Part shown: positions 34,744 through 44,255 of the stretch, piece after piece
How the letters are laid out: each line of letters starts with the position of its first letter
Numbering within the stretch: position 1 is the stretch's first letter
The notes under the pieces: model-generated
The model's database searches: none
What the model saw: the letters and a program-made list of their open reading frames with translations, nothing else
What the model was told of the DNA's origin: nothing
NCBI RefSeq assembly: GCF_017948245.1
Contig: NZ_CP072865.1
Span: 3,621,501 to 3,685,500 of the forward strand
Direction of reading: 5' to 3'
DNA length: 64,000 nt
From: Rhizobium sp. NLR16a
GTDB lineage: Bacteria; Pseudomonadota; Alphaproteobacteria; Rhizobiales; Rhizobiaceae
Made by a program: the position numbers and the translations under genes

Positions 34744-35433
34744 TTAGAGCGAAAGCTCACTGACTCCACCATTCCTCGCCGACCATGCCAGCGGCGCGTC
34801 GAGGAAGGCCTCGACCTCTGCAAGCGTCTTGTCGTCGAAAAGCTTCTCTGCCCTGGCAACCGCAAGGACGCTGCGCCAGGTGGCGATGTGATGCAGCCTG
34901 ACCTTGCCGTCGGCAAAACGCTGGTCGCCGAAAATGCCGTAGAAGAACAGCGCGATGCCGTGATCGACAATGCCGCCGGCGGCGCGAATGGCGTCGATGA
35001 ACTTGAACATGCTGCCGCCAGCCGTCGTCAGGTCCTCGATGACGAGCACGCGCGAACCGTCCGGCATATTGCCTTCGATCTGGGCATTGCGGCCATGGCC
35101 CTTCGGCTGCTTGCGGACATAGATCATCGGCAGGCCGAGGCGATCGGCGAGCAGGGCGGCGAAGGGAATGCCGGCGGTCTCGCCGCCGGCGATGCAATCG
35201 AACTGCTCAAAACCGGCATCGCGCAAGAGCGTGCTGGCGGCAAAATCCATCACCGTCGAACGGATGCGCGGGTAGGACAAGAGCTTGCGGCAATCGATAT
35301 AGACCGGGCTCGCCATCCCGGAAGAGAGCTTGTAAGGCTGGGCCGCATTGAAATGCACCGCCTTGATCTCCCAGAGCATCTTGGCCACCAGTTCGGCCAT
35401 CAGGGCGCGGTCGGGAAATGCGGTCTGGATCAT
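34744..35433 (-). CDS. pyrE: Orotate phosphoribosyltransferase
   Basis: The protein is 229 residues from ATG 35433, preceded four bases away by GGAGAG; an in-frame ATG at 35445 would add four residues. The PRPP-binding motif is [14 protein letters not shown] and the hood region holds KPKGHGRN-type residues ([17 protein letters not shown]). It makes orotidine-5'-phosphate from orotate and PRPP, the fifth step of pyrimidine synthesis. pyrC, encoding the third step, lies about 4 kb away on the same strand, but other genes intervene, so they are not an operon. It is followed by frk. Confidence 0.93.
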   Translation of the reverse strand: MIQTAFPDRALMAELVAKMLWEIKAVHFNAAQPYKLSSGMASPVYIDCRKLLSYPRIRSTVMDFAASTLLRDAGFEQFDCIAGGETAGIPFAALLADRLGLPMIYVRKQPKGHGRNAQIEGNMPDGSRVLVIEDLTTAGGSMFKFIDAIRAAGGIVDHGIALFFYGIFGDQRFADGKVRLHHIATWRSVLAVARAEKLFDDKTLAEVEAFLDAPLAWSARNGGVSELSL

Positions 35434-35502
35434 CGGGCTCTCCATCGGTTTTGCGTCTCCGGCAATAGCAGCAAGCGCCCACCGTTTCCAGACGCAGGCG
35501 AG

Positions 35503-36159
35503 CTATTCCAGCAAGAGACGGCCGATATCGGGCCCTTGCATCGTCTTGAACAGGGCGATCGTTCGGGCCCCCTCCTCGGCATCCAGCGAAACGGCATAAC
35601 GCACGGCGGCGGCAAGCAGCTGCATCGTCAGCCGGGCGATCGCCTGAAGTTCGCTGCGGTCCCGATCCGGCCAGAGGCGCACGAGCAGGGCGAGAAACGC
35701 CTGAGCATGGAATTCCATATCTTCGGCGTCGACCTGCTGCAGCAGCTTGTCGGTATGGGTCGCGTGCCAGATGTCGCGCATCACGGGCTCGCGGCGGAAG
35801 AAGGCGTAATATTCGTCGACGATCCTGGCGAGCGCGCCTGGCAGGGCCGCGGCGTCGACGACCTTCGCCAGTTCCGCCTCGACACAGCGCCGGCCCTCCT
35901 CGTTGAAGCGTTCGGCCAATGTCCGGATGATGGCGCTCTTGTCGGGGAAATACTGGTAGAGGGCGCCGAAGGAAAGGCCCGCCTTTTCGACGATCTCGCT
36001 CATCTTCAGGCCGTCGCTGCCATGACTTTCGATCAGTTCGGCGGCGACGGCGAGGATTTTTTCGAAACGCTCGCGGCCGCGCTGCTGGCGCGGGATGCGT
36101 CGCGGCTGGCCGCTATGGTCCTGGTGACGTCTGCGCGTTGCCGCCGGCTGCCCCGACAT
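35503..36159 (-). CDS. TetR-family repressor
   Basis: ATG 36159 is chosen because GGAGAG precedes it; the frame further up starts only with TTG. The 218-residue protein has a basic N-terminal arm (RRRHQDHSGQPRRIPRQQR) and a TetR HTH at about residues 35-80 (MSEIVEKAGLSFGALYQYFPDKSAI). A helical ligand domain follows, with conserved FFRREPVMRDIW as in TetR_C groups. It is divergent from the DUF1772 gene at 36256, and the 96-base gap holds a perfect 10-base-arm palindrome, the likely operator for both. The ligand is unknown. Confidence 0.9.
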   Translation of the reverse strand: MSGQPAATRRRHQDHSGQPRRIPRQQRGRERFEKILAVAAELIESHGSDGLKMSEIVEKAGLSFGALYQYFPDKSAIIRTLAERFNEEGRRCVEAELAKVVDAAALPGALARIVDEYYAFFRREPVMRDIWHATHTDKLLQQVDAEDMEFHAQAFLALLVRLWPDRDRSELQAIARLTMQLLAAAVRYAVSLDAEEGARTIALFKTMQGPDIGRLLLE

Positions 36160-36212
36160 GTTCTCTCCTTTGCCTGTTGACAAAGAAAATAAGAGAGTTT
36201 ATCCGATTTTAC

Positions 36213-36235
36213 AAACAAGAGAGTTTCTCTTGTTT
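36213..36235. promoter_or_regulatory. Palindromic TetR operator between tetR and the DUF1772 gene
   Basis: Perfect 10-base arms AAACAAGAGA (36213-36222) and TCTCTTGTTT (36226-36235) surround GTT. TTGACA at 36177-36182 upstream could be the -35 of the DUF1772 gene, and a further half-site-like AAGAGAGTTT lies at 36191-36200. Confidence 0.75.
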
Positions 36236-36255
36236 CATCAGGAAGGAGTTTCGAC

Positions 36256-36738
36256 ATGCAGATGGTCCTCATTCTTTCCCTCGTCGCCGCGGCGATCGGC
36301 AGCGGCTTGGTCGCCGGCATCTTCTTCGCCTTCTCCACCTTCATCATGACCGCCTTCTCGCGCATTCCGGCGGAACAGGGCATTGCCGCGATGAATTCGA
36401 TCAACGTGACGATCGTCCGCTCGCCCTTCATGGCGCTGTTCGTACCGACGGCGATCCTCTGCCTGGTCATTGCTGTGCTGGCGCTGATCAACTGGCGCGG
36501 CGGGGCGTCCGCGCTGATGCTGGGGGGTGCAGCCCTCTATGTCTTTGCCTCCTTCCTCTCGACGATCATCTTCAACGTGCCGATGAACGACGCACTGGAA
36601 AAGGTCAGCGGCGGCGGCGCGGAAGCGGCGGCGCTTTGGACGGCCTATCTCCGGGACTGGACGTGGTGGAACCATGTACGCACCATCGCCTCGCTGCTTG
36701 CCTCGGTCGCTTTTGTGCGGGCGCTGATGATGATTTAG
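36256..36738 (+). CDS. DUF1772 (anthrone-oxygenase-like) integral membrane protein
   Basis: The 160-residue protein from ATG 36256 with AGGAAGGAG upstream has four membrane segments: LILSLVAAAIGSGLVAGIFF, PFMALFVPTAILCLVIAVLA, ALMLGGAALYVFASFLSTII and TIASLLASVAFVRALMMI. It shows the family pattern of short polar motifs (FSTFIMTAF, NVPMNDALEKV, RDWTWWNHVRT). Members are membrane proteins of unclear function, some related to anthrone oxygenase, and are often paired with TetR repressors. The shared operator suggests induction by a compound sensed by the adjacent repressor. Confidence 0.8.
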   Translation: MQMVLILSLVAAAIGSGLVAGIFFAFSTFIMTAFSRIPAEQGIAAMNSINVTIVRSPFMALFVPTAILCLVIAVLALINWRGGASALMLGGAALYVFASFLSTIIFNVPMNDALEKVSGGGAEAAALWTAYLRDWTWWNHVRTIASLLASVAFVRALMMI

Positions 36739-36840
36739 CAGGGGCGCAGGCCTCATCCGAGAGCCTCGAGGATGAGGGACGTTGGAGGGTGCTGCTGCCT
36801 TCCTTTCGCCTTGGAAACGGACGCTCACCCCATCCCCATT

Positions 36841-36869
36841 CCTGTGCTCGGGTCAAGCCCGAGGACAGG
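36841..36869. repeat. Short palindromic repeat, third copy
   Basis: The 17-base core CTCGGGTCAAGCCCGAG (36847-36863) is flanked by CCTGT and ACAGG, extending the palindrome. It is the same core as at 17814 and 17994 and sits in the gap between the converging DUF1772 and glyoxalase-fold genes. Confidence 0.7.
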
Positions 36870-37007
36870 AATGAGGGTGCGGATATGGCATGACTTCGCG
36901 GCAACGGCATCGCGTGTGGTGACCGTCGCCACAGATACATTCTGCAACGGTCAGCCTTCAAACAGTTCGAGCATTCCGAAAGAGGAGTTGACCGACTGTC
37001 TCCTCGG

Positions 37008-37544
37008 TTATTTCTGCTCGCAAAAGACGATGCGATTACTAAAGGGATCGATGACGGTCATCTCCAGCCCCCAGGGCGCTTCCTCGACGCCGGGCTTCAT
37101 ATAGCGGTAATCCTTGCCGATGAGTTCGGCGTGATAGGCGCGCACATTGGCGACGCGGACGAAGGCCTTGGCGCCGGGGCTGGCGTCGCCGGAATGTTCG
37201 CTCAAGTGCAGCGCCATACCCTCACGCGACACCTGGCAATAGAGCGGGAAGTTTTCGCCGAAGCGATGTTCCCAGTCGAGCGTGAAGCCGAGGAAACCGC
37301 AATAGAATTCCATCGCCTTTTCGACCGAGAAGATACGGAAGATCGGCATCGGCGGCTCGATGCCGATGGCGGCGCGGCCTGAACCCGCCGCATCGATCTT
37401 GGCCGAGAGGATATTCCATTGCTCGAGCCCGAATTGCCGGGCGACGATTTCGAGCGTCTCGCTGTGGGTGAGAGAAATATTGCGGTCGGCAAGGGCTTGC
37501 CGCAATGTCTTTGCCATGAGCTTGGCATCGCGAAAATCGCGCAT
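37008..37544 (-). CDS. Glyoxalase-superfamily (bleomycin-resistance-like) protein with N-terminal helical domain
   Basis: ATG 37544 is preferred over the frame start at 37568 because GGAAGGA lies six bases upstream. In the 178-residue protein, residues 1-60 form a helical domain (MAKTLRQALADRNISLTHSE then FGLEQWNILSAKID) seen in a subgroup of glyoxalase-related proteins. Residues 65-178 are a single VOC domain (MPIFRIFSVEKAMEFYCGFL, MALHLSEHSGD, MTVIDPFSNRIVFCE). The second half is like antibiotic-binding or resistance VOC proteins, which sequester rather than convert ligands. It is monocistronic. The substrate is unknown. Confidence 0.78.
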   Translation of the reverse strand: MRDFRDAKLMAKTLRQALADRNISLTHSETLEIVARQFGLEQWNILSAKIDAAGSGRAAIGIEPPMPIFRIFSVEKAMEFYCGFLGFTLDWEHRFGENFPLYCQVSREGMALHLSEHSGDASPGAKAFVRVANVRAYHAELIGKDYRYMKPGVEEAPWGLEMTVIDPFSNRIVFCEQK

Positions 37545-37731
37545 AGTGAATCCTTCCGTCGGCGGCAAACAGGACGATCAGTGCCCGCGTCTGCTGACCC
37601 GTTCGCCATCGATCGCCAAACGGCAAGGGATGTGAAGGATATCTCTGGATGCATTCACCATAACGCTGATGCGTCGCGGGCGGCTGGCCGCATCCGGCCA
37701 AGGGCGATCGTATGAGACGCGTCGTCCCGGA

Positions 37732-38910
37732 TCAAGACGCCGTGCGCGATGCCTCGAGGGGCACCGCCTGCAGGTGGGCGGCAAGCTCGACGCGGTTGCG
37801 GCCGGCGCGCTTGGCGGCGTAAAGCGCCTTATCGGCGGCACTCAGCATGGTGTCGAAATCCAGTGGCTGCGAGCGGCCGGGCGCAACGCCGACGCTCACT
37901 GTGCATCTCAACACCTCACCGTCGATCGGAATCTCTCGCGCCTCGAAGGCCCTGCGGATCCGCTCAGCCGTCAGTTCGGCCCGGCCTGGCATGACCTGTT
38001 TCAGCACCAGCGCAAATTCTTCGCCCCCGAGCCTCGCGGCGGTATCGCCAGGGCGGCAATTGGCGGCGAGTTCCTCGGCGAAGACGGTGATCACGCGGTC
38101 GCCGCTCGCATGGCCATAGCGGTCGTTGACGGATTTGAAATGGTCGATATCGAAGACGATGATGGCGGTGGTCGATCCCATTGGGCGCGTGCCGTACTCG
38201 TCGAAGACGGCGCGGCGGTTGAGCAGGCCGGTCAGCGGATCGGTGATCGCCTCGAGGCGATGGCGGGCGGCGAGCCGCCATTGATGCAGCGCCAGCGACA
38301 GCGCGCCGATGCCGGTCATGCCGGCGATGCAGACGGCAAGGCTCAGATCCTCCGCCCAGTTGCTGGGCGCCTTGCCGAGCACCAGCTTGCCATCGGCAAT
38401 CAGCACGGCGGCGCAGAGAACGAAGGAAATTGCCGTCAGCGTATAGAGCGCCGCGATGCCGAGCAGCGGCGCCGGGGCTTCGGCGCGGGCGAGCCAATAT
38501 TGCCGGGCGGTGGCAAAGAGCAGCAGGGCGATGGCGAGATTGTCGGCGATGAAGGCTAAACCGTCATATCCGGAAACCATCGGCACGATCGAGAAGGTCA
38601 TCGCCGCCAGGGCCCGGATGGCAGTGGCAACGATCGACAGGCGGCCGGTAAGGAACTGTTTGCCCGCGCCCCAGATGGTGGCGAAGCCGGCATGGAACAG
38701 CATGAAACTGCCAATGGCGAAACCTGTATCAGGCCTGCTCACATAGGCGCTGTAGACGAAAATGCCGCTGACGACCAGGACCAGACCGATGGTGGCGGTG
38801 AGCAGCACGGTTTCGGCCCGGCGCACCAGCCAGCTTCCCATCAATGTGACGGCAAGGCAGGCCGCGGAGACGCCGAGCGCCAGCAAAAGGGAGTTGTAGT
38901 CAAGCATCAT
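37732..38910 (-). CDS. Membrane-anchored diguanylate cyclase (GGDEF)
   Basis: The 392-residue protein has six to seven membrane segments over residues 5-205 and one GGDEF domain (about 220-375). The active-site motif is GGEEF at 295-299, an accepted variant. RPGD at 286-289, exactly five residues upstream, matches the RxxD product-inhibition site. The metal-binding FDIDHFKSVNDRYGH segment is present. It should make cyclic di-GMP from two GTP at the inner membrane in response to an unknown input. No EAL domain is present. A second c-di-GMP gene lies at 49469. It is monocistronic; GTTAGGCGTCTAAC at 39022-39035 upstream could be regulatory. Confidence 0.9.
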   Translation of the reverse strand: MMLDYNSLLLALGVSAACLAVTLMGSWLVRRAETVLLTATIGLVLVVSGIFVYSAYVSRPDTGFAIGSFMLFHAGFATIWGAGKQFLTGRLSIVATAIRALAAMTFSIVPMVSGYDGLAFIADNLAIALLLFATARQYWLARAEAPAPLLGIAALYTLTAISFVLCAAVLIADGKLVLGKAPSNWAEDLSLAVCIAGMTGIGALSLALHQWRLAARHRLEAITDPLTGLLNRRAVFDEYGTRPMGSTTAIIVFDIDHFKSVNDRYGHASGDRVITVFAEELAANCRPGDTAARLGGEEFALVLKQVMPGRAELTAERIRRAFEAREIPIDGEVLRCTVSVGVAPGRSQPLDFDTMLSAADKALYAAKRAGRNRVELAAHLQAVPLEASRTAS

Positions 38911-39093
38911 GCTTCTTCAGTCTCCGCAGCGGTGGCGCGCCAGATAATTGGCAACGTGGGGTTCCGCGGAGAAAAATGTCTTATGCACCCGTTAACAAAT
39001 GATGCATTGCACAATGAAAATGTTAGGCGTCTAACGTCTGCGCGCCACTTACATGAATATTCTATTTAAAATAGAAAAAGGCGGAAGCACCCC

Positions 39094-40134
39094 CTACGTC
39101 ACTACCTGCCAATGCAGGGGAAACATCGGATCGAAGACCGTTACCGGGCCGGCGCCGGTTTCTATCTTGGCGGGAAAGACGACCGGCTCGGCCTGCTTCG
39201 ACAGCGTGATCCGTTCCTCGTTCGGCTGAAGCCCGTACCAGGCCGGCCCGTTCAGCGAGGCGAAGGCTTCGAGCCTGTCGAGCGCACCCTCCTCCTCGAA
39301 GACATGGGCAAGGCAGCTCATCGTATTGATCGAGGTGTAGATGCCGGCGCAGCCGCAGGCGCATTCCTTCAGCGGATCGACATGCGGGGCGGAATCGGTG
39401 CCGAGGAAGAAGCGTTTGTCGCCGCTGACGGCGGCGGCGCGCAGCGCCAGCCGGTGGTTCTCGCGCTTGGCGACCGGCAGACAGTAATAATGCGGGCGGA
39501 TGCCGCCGACGAGGATCGTGTTGCGGTTGATGATCAGATGGTGGGTGGTGATCGAGCCGGCGAGGTTTGATTTGGCCGCCTTGATGTAATCGATGCCGTC
39601 TGCGGTCGTCACATGCTCCATCGTCACCCTCAATTCGGGCAGGCGCCGGCGCAGCGGATCGAGCACGGTGTCGATGAAGACGGCCTCACGGTCGAAAATA
39701 TCGACATCGGGCGTCGTCACCTCGCCATGGACGCAGAGCGGCAGACCGATCGCAGCCATGCGCTCCAGCACCGGCATCGCCTTCTCCATGTCACGCACGC
39801 CGCCATGCGAATTGGTGGTGGCGCCGGCGGGATAAAGCTTGACGGCGGTGATGAGGCCGCTCTTCGCACCCTCCGCCACATCGTCGGGGCTGGTGTGTTC
39901 GGTCAGATAAAGCGTCATCAGCGGCTGAAAGCGGTGGCCGTCCGGCAACGCCTTGAGGATGCGCTCGCGATAGGCCTTCGCATCCGCGGTGGTGACGACC
40001 GGCGGCACCAGATTGGGCATGATGATGGCGCGGGCGAAGGTGCGGCTCGTATCGGCGATCACGCCTTCCAGCATGGCGCCGTCGCGCAGATGCAGGTGCC
40101 AGTCGTCGGGACGGCGGATGGTGATCGATTGCAT
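39094..40134 (-). CDS. pyrC: Dihydroorotase, E. coli PyrC type
   Basis: The 346-residue protein matches the length of class II dihydroorotases (about 348). The metal-binding HLHLRD is at residues 13-18, the carbamylated lysine is in [10 protein letters not shown], and the histidines in LCVHGE and the later MEHVTT/TTHHLI complete the two-zinc site. It cyclises carbamoyl-aspartate to dihydroorotate, the third step of pyrimidine synthesis. The gene is convergent with nothing and has 158 bases of upstream sequence carrying a small palindrome before frcK on the same strand. An AT-rich palindrome at 39060-39076 lies just past its stop codon. Confidence 0.94.
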   Translation of the reverse strand: MQSITIRRPDDWHLHLRDGAMLEGVIADTSRTFARAIIMPNLVPPVVTTADAKAYRERILKALPDGHRFQPLMTLYLTEHTSPDDVAEGAKSGLITAVKLYPAGATTNSHGGVRDMEKAMPVLERMAAIGLPLCVHGEVTTPDVDIFDREAVFIDTVLDPLRRRLPELRVTMEHVTTADGIDYIKAAKSNLAGSITTHHLIINRNTILVGGIRPHYYCLPVAKRENHRLALRAAAVSGDKRFFLGTDSAPHVDPLKECACGCAGIYTSINTMSCLAHVFEEEGALDRLEAFASLNGPAWYGLQPNEERITLSKQAEPVVFPAKIETGAGPVTVFDPMFPLHWQVVT

Positions 40135-40177
40135 GGCAGGCCTCCGAAGCGATGCGTCTGCGGCCTGATAGCACTAA

Positions 40178-40213
40178 AGCGCGTCGCATTGAAATTGATT
40201 CATGCGAGGCGCT
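40178..40213. repeat. Small imperfect inverted repeat upstream of pyrC
   Basis: Arms AGCGCGTCGCAT (40178-40189) and ATGCGAGGCGCT (40202-40213) pair at 11 of 12 positions around a 12-base loop. It has the same size and layout as the palindrome at 15459. Confidence 0.65.
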
Positions 40214-40293
40214 CCAACGCAATTTCCTGCATGTCGCCATCCCACCGCTGCACAAGTTCGGCCGGCATGGTCGTCAAGCCGATCGCCGCGACA

Positions 40294-40926
40294 TTATGCC
40301 AGCGCGATCTCCAGCGTCACATCGGCCGGGCGGCGATTTTCGAGGATCAGCCGGCCGTTCGGTAGGTCGTTGCCGTAAACCTTGGCGCTGGCGGCCTCCT
40401 CATCGAGGTTGTAACCGCGCCAGCGTGCCCAGAGCCGCTCCTCGAGCACCGCGATCGGCGGCGCCAGCATGATCGAAAAATCGAAGATGCCGTCGAGCTC
40501 GGCCCATTTGCCCTGCGTGAAGAGCAGATAATTGCCCTCGACGATGATGAAACGGTCCTTGGGATCGATCGGCCGGGCCGAGGCGATGGCGAGTTCCCGG
40601 GAACGGTCGAAGACCGGCGCCAGAACCTCCTGGTCGGCCCGGCGGACGGCGCGGATGATATCGAGGAAGCCTCTGACATCGAAGGTCTCGGGAATGCCCT
40701 TGCGCGCCAAGAGGCCGCGCTCGATCAGGATGGCATTGTCCATGTGGAAGCCGTCCATCGGCAGGACTGCGGCGCTTTCGCCCTTGGCTTTCAGCGCCGC
40801 CGCCAGATTGTCGGCCATGGTCGATTTACCCGCCCCCGGCGGCCCGGCGACGGCGATCAGGAAACGCTTGGCATCGCCGGCGCGGGAAAGCACCTCGCCG
40901 GCGATGTCGTCGATGCGTACGCTCAT
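40294..40926 (-). CDS. frcK: FrcK, P-loop kinase-like protein of the fructose operon
   Basis: The 210-residue protein overlaps the frcA stop by 4 bases (ATGA). It has a Walker A motif at residues 28-35 (GPPGAGKST) and the uridine-kinase/pantothenate-kinase-like fold (AAVLPMDGFHMDN, FIIVEGNYLLF, RLWARWRGYNL). In Sinorhizobium the homologous gene closes the frc operon, and its product is thought to be a kinase of sugar or nucleoside type without a firmly defined substrate. The position here is identical. Separate fructokinase (frk) is encoded 6 kb away, so FrcK is probably not the main fructokinase. Confidence 0.85.
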   Translation of the reverse strand: MSVRIDDIAGEVLSRAGDAKRFLIAVAGPPGAGKSTMADNLAAALKAKGESAAVLPMDGFHMDNAILIERGLLARKGIPETFDVRGFLDIIRAVRRADQEVLAPVFDRSRELAIASARPIDPKDRFIIVEGNYLLFTQGKWAELDGIFDFSIMLAPPIAVLEERLWARWRGYNLDEEAASAKVYGNDLPNGRLILENRRPADVTLEIALA

Positions 40927-41711
40927 GCCGCAACGGGCTCCGTCGGCACCGCCTTGGCGCCGGTCATGAAGGCGACGGCGTCGGACATGGTGTACTCCTT
41001 CGGATTGATCACCGTCAGGCGCCGGCCGAGACGGTGGATATGGATCCGGTCGGCGACCTCGAAGACATGCGGCATATTGTGCGAGATCAGCACGATCGGC
41101 AGGCCGCGGGCGCGCACGTCGAGGATCAGCTCCAGCACGCGCCGGCTTTCCTTGACGCCGAGCGCGGCCGTCGGTTCGTCCATGATGATGACCTTCGAGC
41201 CGAAGGCTGCGGCGCGGGCGACGGCGACACCCTGGCGCTGACCGCCGGACAGCGTCTCCACCGCCTGGTTGATGTTCTGGATGGTCATCAGGCCGAGTTC
41301 GGAGAGCTTGTTGCGCGCCAGCTTTTCCATGGCCGGCCGGTCGAGCATGCGGAACAGCGAGCCGAGCGGACCCTTTTTGCGGATCTCGCGGCCGAGGAAC
41401 ATGTTGTCGGCGATCGACAGCGCTGGCGACAGAGCAAGGTTCTGGTAGACGGTTTCGATGCCGGCTTCGCGCGCCTCCATCGGTGAGCGGAACTGCACCT
41501 GCCGGCCTTCGAGCGTAATCACGCCCTCGTCGGGGGTGACCGCACCTGAAATGGCCTTGATGAGCGACGACTTGCCGGCGCCGTTATCGCCGATGACGGC
41601 AAGGATTTCACCCGGGTAGAGGTCGAAATCGGCATTGTCGAGCGCGGTCACGCGTCCATAACGCTTGACGAGGCCGCGGGCGGTGAGAATGGGTTCGACA
41701 GCCATGGTCAT
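40923..41711 (-). CDS. frcA: FrcA, ATPase of the fructose/mannose/ribose ABC importer
   Basis: The start at ATG 41711 overlaps the frcC stop in an ATGA arrangement; a longer frame to 41786 lies inside frcC and is rejected. The 262-residue single-domain ATPase has Walker A GDNGAGKSSLIKAI, signature TLSGGQRQGVAVARA and Walker B VIIMDEPTAALGV. A single nucleotide-binding domain, rather than the fused double one of RbsA, is the known peculiarity of FrcA. It powers uptake of fructose, mannose and ribose with FrcB and FrcC, and sits third in the four-gene operon. Confidence 0.93.
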   Translation of the reverse strand: MTMAVEPILTARGLVKRYGRVTALDNADFDLYPGEILAVIGDNGAGKSSLIKAISGAVTPDEGVITLEGRQVQFRSPMEAREAGIETVYQNLALSPALSIADNMFLGREIRKKGPLGSLFRMLDRPAMEKLARNKLSELGLMTIQNINQAVETLSGGQRQGVAVARAAAFGSKVIIMDEPTAALGVKESRRVLELILDVRARGLPIVLISHNMPHVFEVADRIHIHRLGRRLTVINPKEYTMSDAVAFMTGAKAVPTEPVAA

Positions 41712-42772
41712 ACCGAAACCTTTCTGATCCACTGATCGATGGCGACGGCGGCGATGATCAGCACGCCGGTCAAAAGGACTTTCCATTGCGGATCGGCGCC
41801 GAGCATGTTGAGGCCCATCGACACGACGCCGACGATCATGGCCCCGAATAGCGTGCCGAGAATGGAACCGCGGCCGCCGAAGAGCGAGATGCCGCCGATC
41901 ACGGTGGCGGTGATCGCCTGGAGGTTATAATCGGTCACCGCCGAGGACGGCGAAATCGAGCCGTTGCGGCCAATCGAGACCCAGGCGGCGAAGGCGGCGA
42001 TGACGCCCGACAGTGTATAGACGGTGAGCAGCACCCTCTTCGTCTGGATACCGGAGAGCTTGGCGGCTTCCGGATCGTCGCCGACCGCATAGACATGCCG
42101 GCCCCAGGCGGTGTGGTTGAGCACATACCAGAGCAGCAGCACGAGCAGCACCATGGCAATAACGCCGAGGGTGAGCACGGCGCTGCCTACCTTGAAGCTC
42201 GCGGCGAAAAGATGCAGCAGCGGCGCCTGTTCGTCGACATCGGTGTCGCGGATCGTCTCATTGGCGGAATAGATAAAATTCGTCGCCATGACGATATTCC
42301 AGGTGCCGAGCGTGACGATGAAGGGCGGCAGCTTCATGAAGGCGACGAGGAAGCCGTTCAGCAGGCCGCACAGGCCGCCGACCAGCAGGCCTCCAATCAC
42401 CGCGATCGGCGTCGGTATGCCGTAGGTGATGGCGACATTGCCCATGATGACGGCCGAGATCACCATGATGACGCCGATCGAAAGATCGATGCCGGCCGTC
42501 AGGATGACCAGCGTCTGGGCGGCGCCAAGAATGCCGACGATGGCGATCTGCTGCAGGATCAGCGTCAGCGTATAGGACGAGAAGAAACGTCCGCCGAGCG
42601 CTATCCCGAAGATGATGATCGCCAGCACCAATACGATCAGCGGCACGGCGGCCGGTGTCGAGTGCAGAAAATGCTGGGCACGCTTGATCAGCGGGACGCC
42701 CTGGTGCTCGAAGGAGGCGACGTTCTTGTCGCTGCCGTCGAGGACGCGTTCGAATTCCTGTGCTCCGGTCAT
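41708..42772 (-). CDS. frcC: FrcC, permease of the fructose/mannose/ribose ABC importer
   Basis: ATG 42772 has a very strong Shine-Dalgarno (GGAGGAGG) upstream; the longer frame to 42874 runs into the terminator region and is rejected. The 354-residue permease has about ten membrane segments, with the RbsC-type LGAAQTLVILTAGIDLSIGV and ATVIGGISLFGGRGSILGTL. Residues 1-45 form a long hydrophilic cytoplasmic leader (FERVLDGSDKNVASFEHQG) characteristic of FrcC. It lies 151 bases downstream of frcB, the gap containing a terminator-like hairpin, and overlaps frcA. Confidence 0.93.
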   Translation of the reverse strand: MTGAQEFERVLDGSDKNVASFEHQGVPLIKRAQHFLHSTPAAVPLIVLVLAIIIFGIALGGRFFSSYTLTLILQQIAIVGILGAAQTLVILTAGIDLSIGVIMVISAVIMGNVAITYGIPTPIAVIGGLLVGGLCGLLNGFLVAFMKLPPFIVTLGTWNIVMATNFIYSANETIRDTDVDEQAPLLHLFAASFKVGSAVLTLGVIAMVLLVLLLWYVLNHTAWGRHVYAVGDDPEAAKLSGIQTKRVLLTVYTLSGVIAAFAAWVSIGRNGSISPSSAVTDYNLQAITATVIGGISLFGGRGSILGTLFGAMIVGVVSMGLNMLGADPQWKVLLTGVLIIAAVAIDQWIRKVSV

Positions 42773-42872
42773 GGTTCCTCCTCCGCATCCGCGCGCCGAA
42801 CCCGCGCGGAGGCCGTCACCCCTGTTCATCCGTTCGTTGCTTAGCCGGTGGGCGACGGCACATCGTCCGTCC

Positions 42873-42901
42873 AAAACGGCCGGGGATCAAGCCCCGGCCG
42901 T
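42873..42901 (-). terminator. Terminator-like hairpin between frcB and frcC
   Basis: On the minus strand a perfect 10-bp stem (ACGGCCGGGG with CCCCGGCCGT) and 6-base loop is followed by TTTT. It should partly terminate or stabilise the frcB message, giving more binding protein than permease. Confidence 0.82.
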
Positions 42902-42923
42902 CTGCTCTTTCAATAGATCGGGC

Positions 42924-43943
42924 TCAGCCCCAGCACTTGTCGGTGCCTTCCTTGGTGTCGATCGACTTGAGGCCGGAAACCGGCTTGTCGGTCACGAGCG
43001 AGACGCCGGTGTCGAAGAAGGACTTGCCTTCGGTCGGCTTCGGCTTTTCACCCGAGTCGGCGAACTTCTTGATCGCCTCGATGCCGAGCGATGCCATCAG
43101 CAGCGGATATTGCTGCGAGGTGGCGCCGATGACGCCTTCCTTGACCGACTTGACGCCCGGGCAGCCGCCGTCGACCGAGACGATCAGCACGTTCTTTTCC
43201 ATGCCGACGGCCTTCAGCGCCTGGTAGGCGCCGACAGCGGCCGGCTCGTTGATCGTGTGGATGACGTTGATGCTCGGATCCTTCTGCAGAAGGTTTTCCA
43301 TGGCCTTGCGGCCGCCTTCCTCGTTGCCGTTCGTCACGTCATGGCCGACGATGCGCTTGTCGTCTTCGTCGCCGATCTTGTCCGGGTTCTTCGGATCGAT
43401 GCCGAAGCCCATCATGAAGCCCTGGTCACGCAGGACGTCGACCGTCGGCTGCGACGGCGTCAGGTCGAGGAAGCCGACCTTGGCGTCCTTGGCTTTGTCG
43501 CCGAGCGTTTCCTTGGCCCACTGGCCGATCAGCTTGCCGGCGAGCAGGTTGTCGGTGGCGAAGGTGGCGTCGGCGGCATCGGCCGGCTCGAGCGGCGTGT
43601 CGAGCGCGATCACCAGCAGGCCGGCGTCGCGGGCCTTCTTGACCGCAGGCACGATGCCCTTGGTGTCGGAGGCCGTCAGCAGAATACCCTTGGCGCCGTC
43701 GGCGATGCAGCTTTCGATCGCTGCGACCTGGCTTTCGCTGTCACCGTCGATCTTGCCGGCGTAGGACTTCAGCGAAACGCCGAGTTCCTTGGCCTTGGCC
43801 GTCGCACCTTCCTTCATCTTGACGAAAAAGGGATTGGTGTCGGTCTTGGTGATGAGGCAGGCGGAAACGTCAGCCGCCATCGCCGGAGCAGAAAAAGCGA
43901 CACCGAGCGCGAGCGCGCCAAAAGCGAGAACTGATTTCTTCAT
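42924..43943 (-). CDS. frcB: FrcB, periplasmic fructose-binding protein
   Basis: ATG 43943 is set by GGGAGGAG upstream and by the signal peptide [20 protein letters not shown] (cleavage after AMA, before ADV). The 339-residue precursor has a type I sugar-binding fold ([64 protein letters not shown]) and ends with a cysteine-containing CWG. It binds fructose, with mannose and ribose as further ligands of the Sinorhizobium homologue, and delivers it to FrcC. It is the first gene of frcBCAK, with a good promoter at 44083-44055 and a divergent frcR regulator. Confidence 0.94.
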   Translation of the reverse strand: MKKSVLAFGALALGVAFSAPAMAADVSACLITKTDTNPFFVKMKEGATAKAKELGVSLKSYAGKIDGDSESQVAAIESCIADGAKGILLTASDTKGIVPAVKKARDAGLLVIALDTPLEPADAADATFATDNLLAGKLIGQWAKETLGDKAKDAKVGFLDLTPSQPTVDVLRDQGFMMGFGIDPKNPDKIGDEDDKRIVGHDVTNGNEEGGRKAMENLLQKDPSINVIHTINEPAAVGAYQALKAVGMEKNVLIVSVDGGCPGVKSVKEGVIGATSQQYPLLMASLGIEAIKKFADSGEKPKPTEGKSFFDTGVSLVTDKPVSGLKSIDTKEGTDKCWG

Positions 43944-44054
43944 GAACTCCTCCCAGAGTTTGCCGGCGCCGCCTCTGCGGGCCGGAATTTTCAAAATATG
44001 ACACTTCGCTCAGTCGCTGTCGCTCCAAAGCCGCCCGTGCCCTTGACAATGGCA

Positions 44055-44083
44055 ATTAAGAGCGAAAGAAATCCGCTTGTCAA
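44055..44083 (-). promoter_or_regulatory. frcB promoter
   Basis: On the minus strand TTGACA (44083-44078) is followed after 17 bases by CTTAAT (44060-44055). The -35 hexamer is perfect and the -10 matches four of six bases. It lies about 112 bases before the frcB start codon. Confidence 0.65.
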
Positions 44084-44098
44084 TAAATAAATCCAATT

Positions 44099-44111
44099 GA
44101 ATTATTAATTC
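44099..44111. promoter_or_regulatory. Candidate FrcR operator
   Basis: GAATTATTAATTC is a perfect palindrome around one base, in the AT-rich divergent region between frcB and frcR, just upstream of the frcB -35 box. ROK repressors commonly bind AT-rich inverted repeats of this kind. Confidence 0.5.
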
Positions 44112-44255
44112 GATGTGGCATGCTCGACCGAATTAGGGTGCACAGCGAGCGCAGCGCGTTTCAGACGCGAAGGACGCTGTACCGCCTTGAGCTGCTGCAT
44201 GTTTTTAAATCGCCTTCGATGAGGAGAAGGAGGCGAACGCTCGGGAGGAGCGGCC

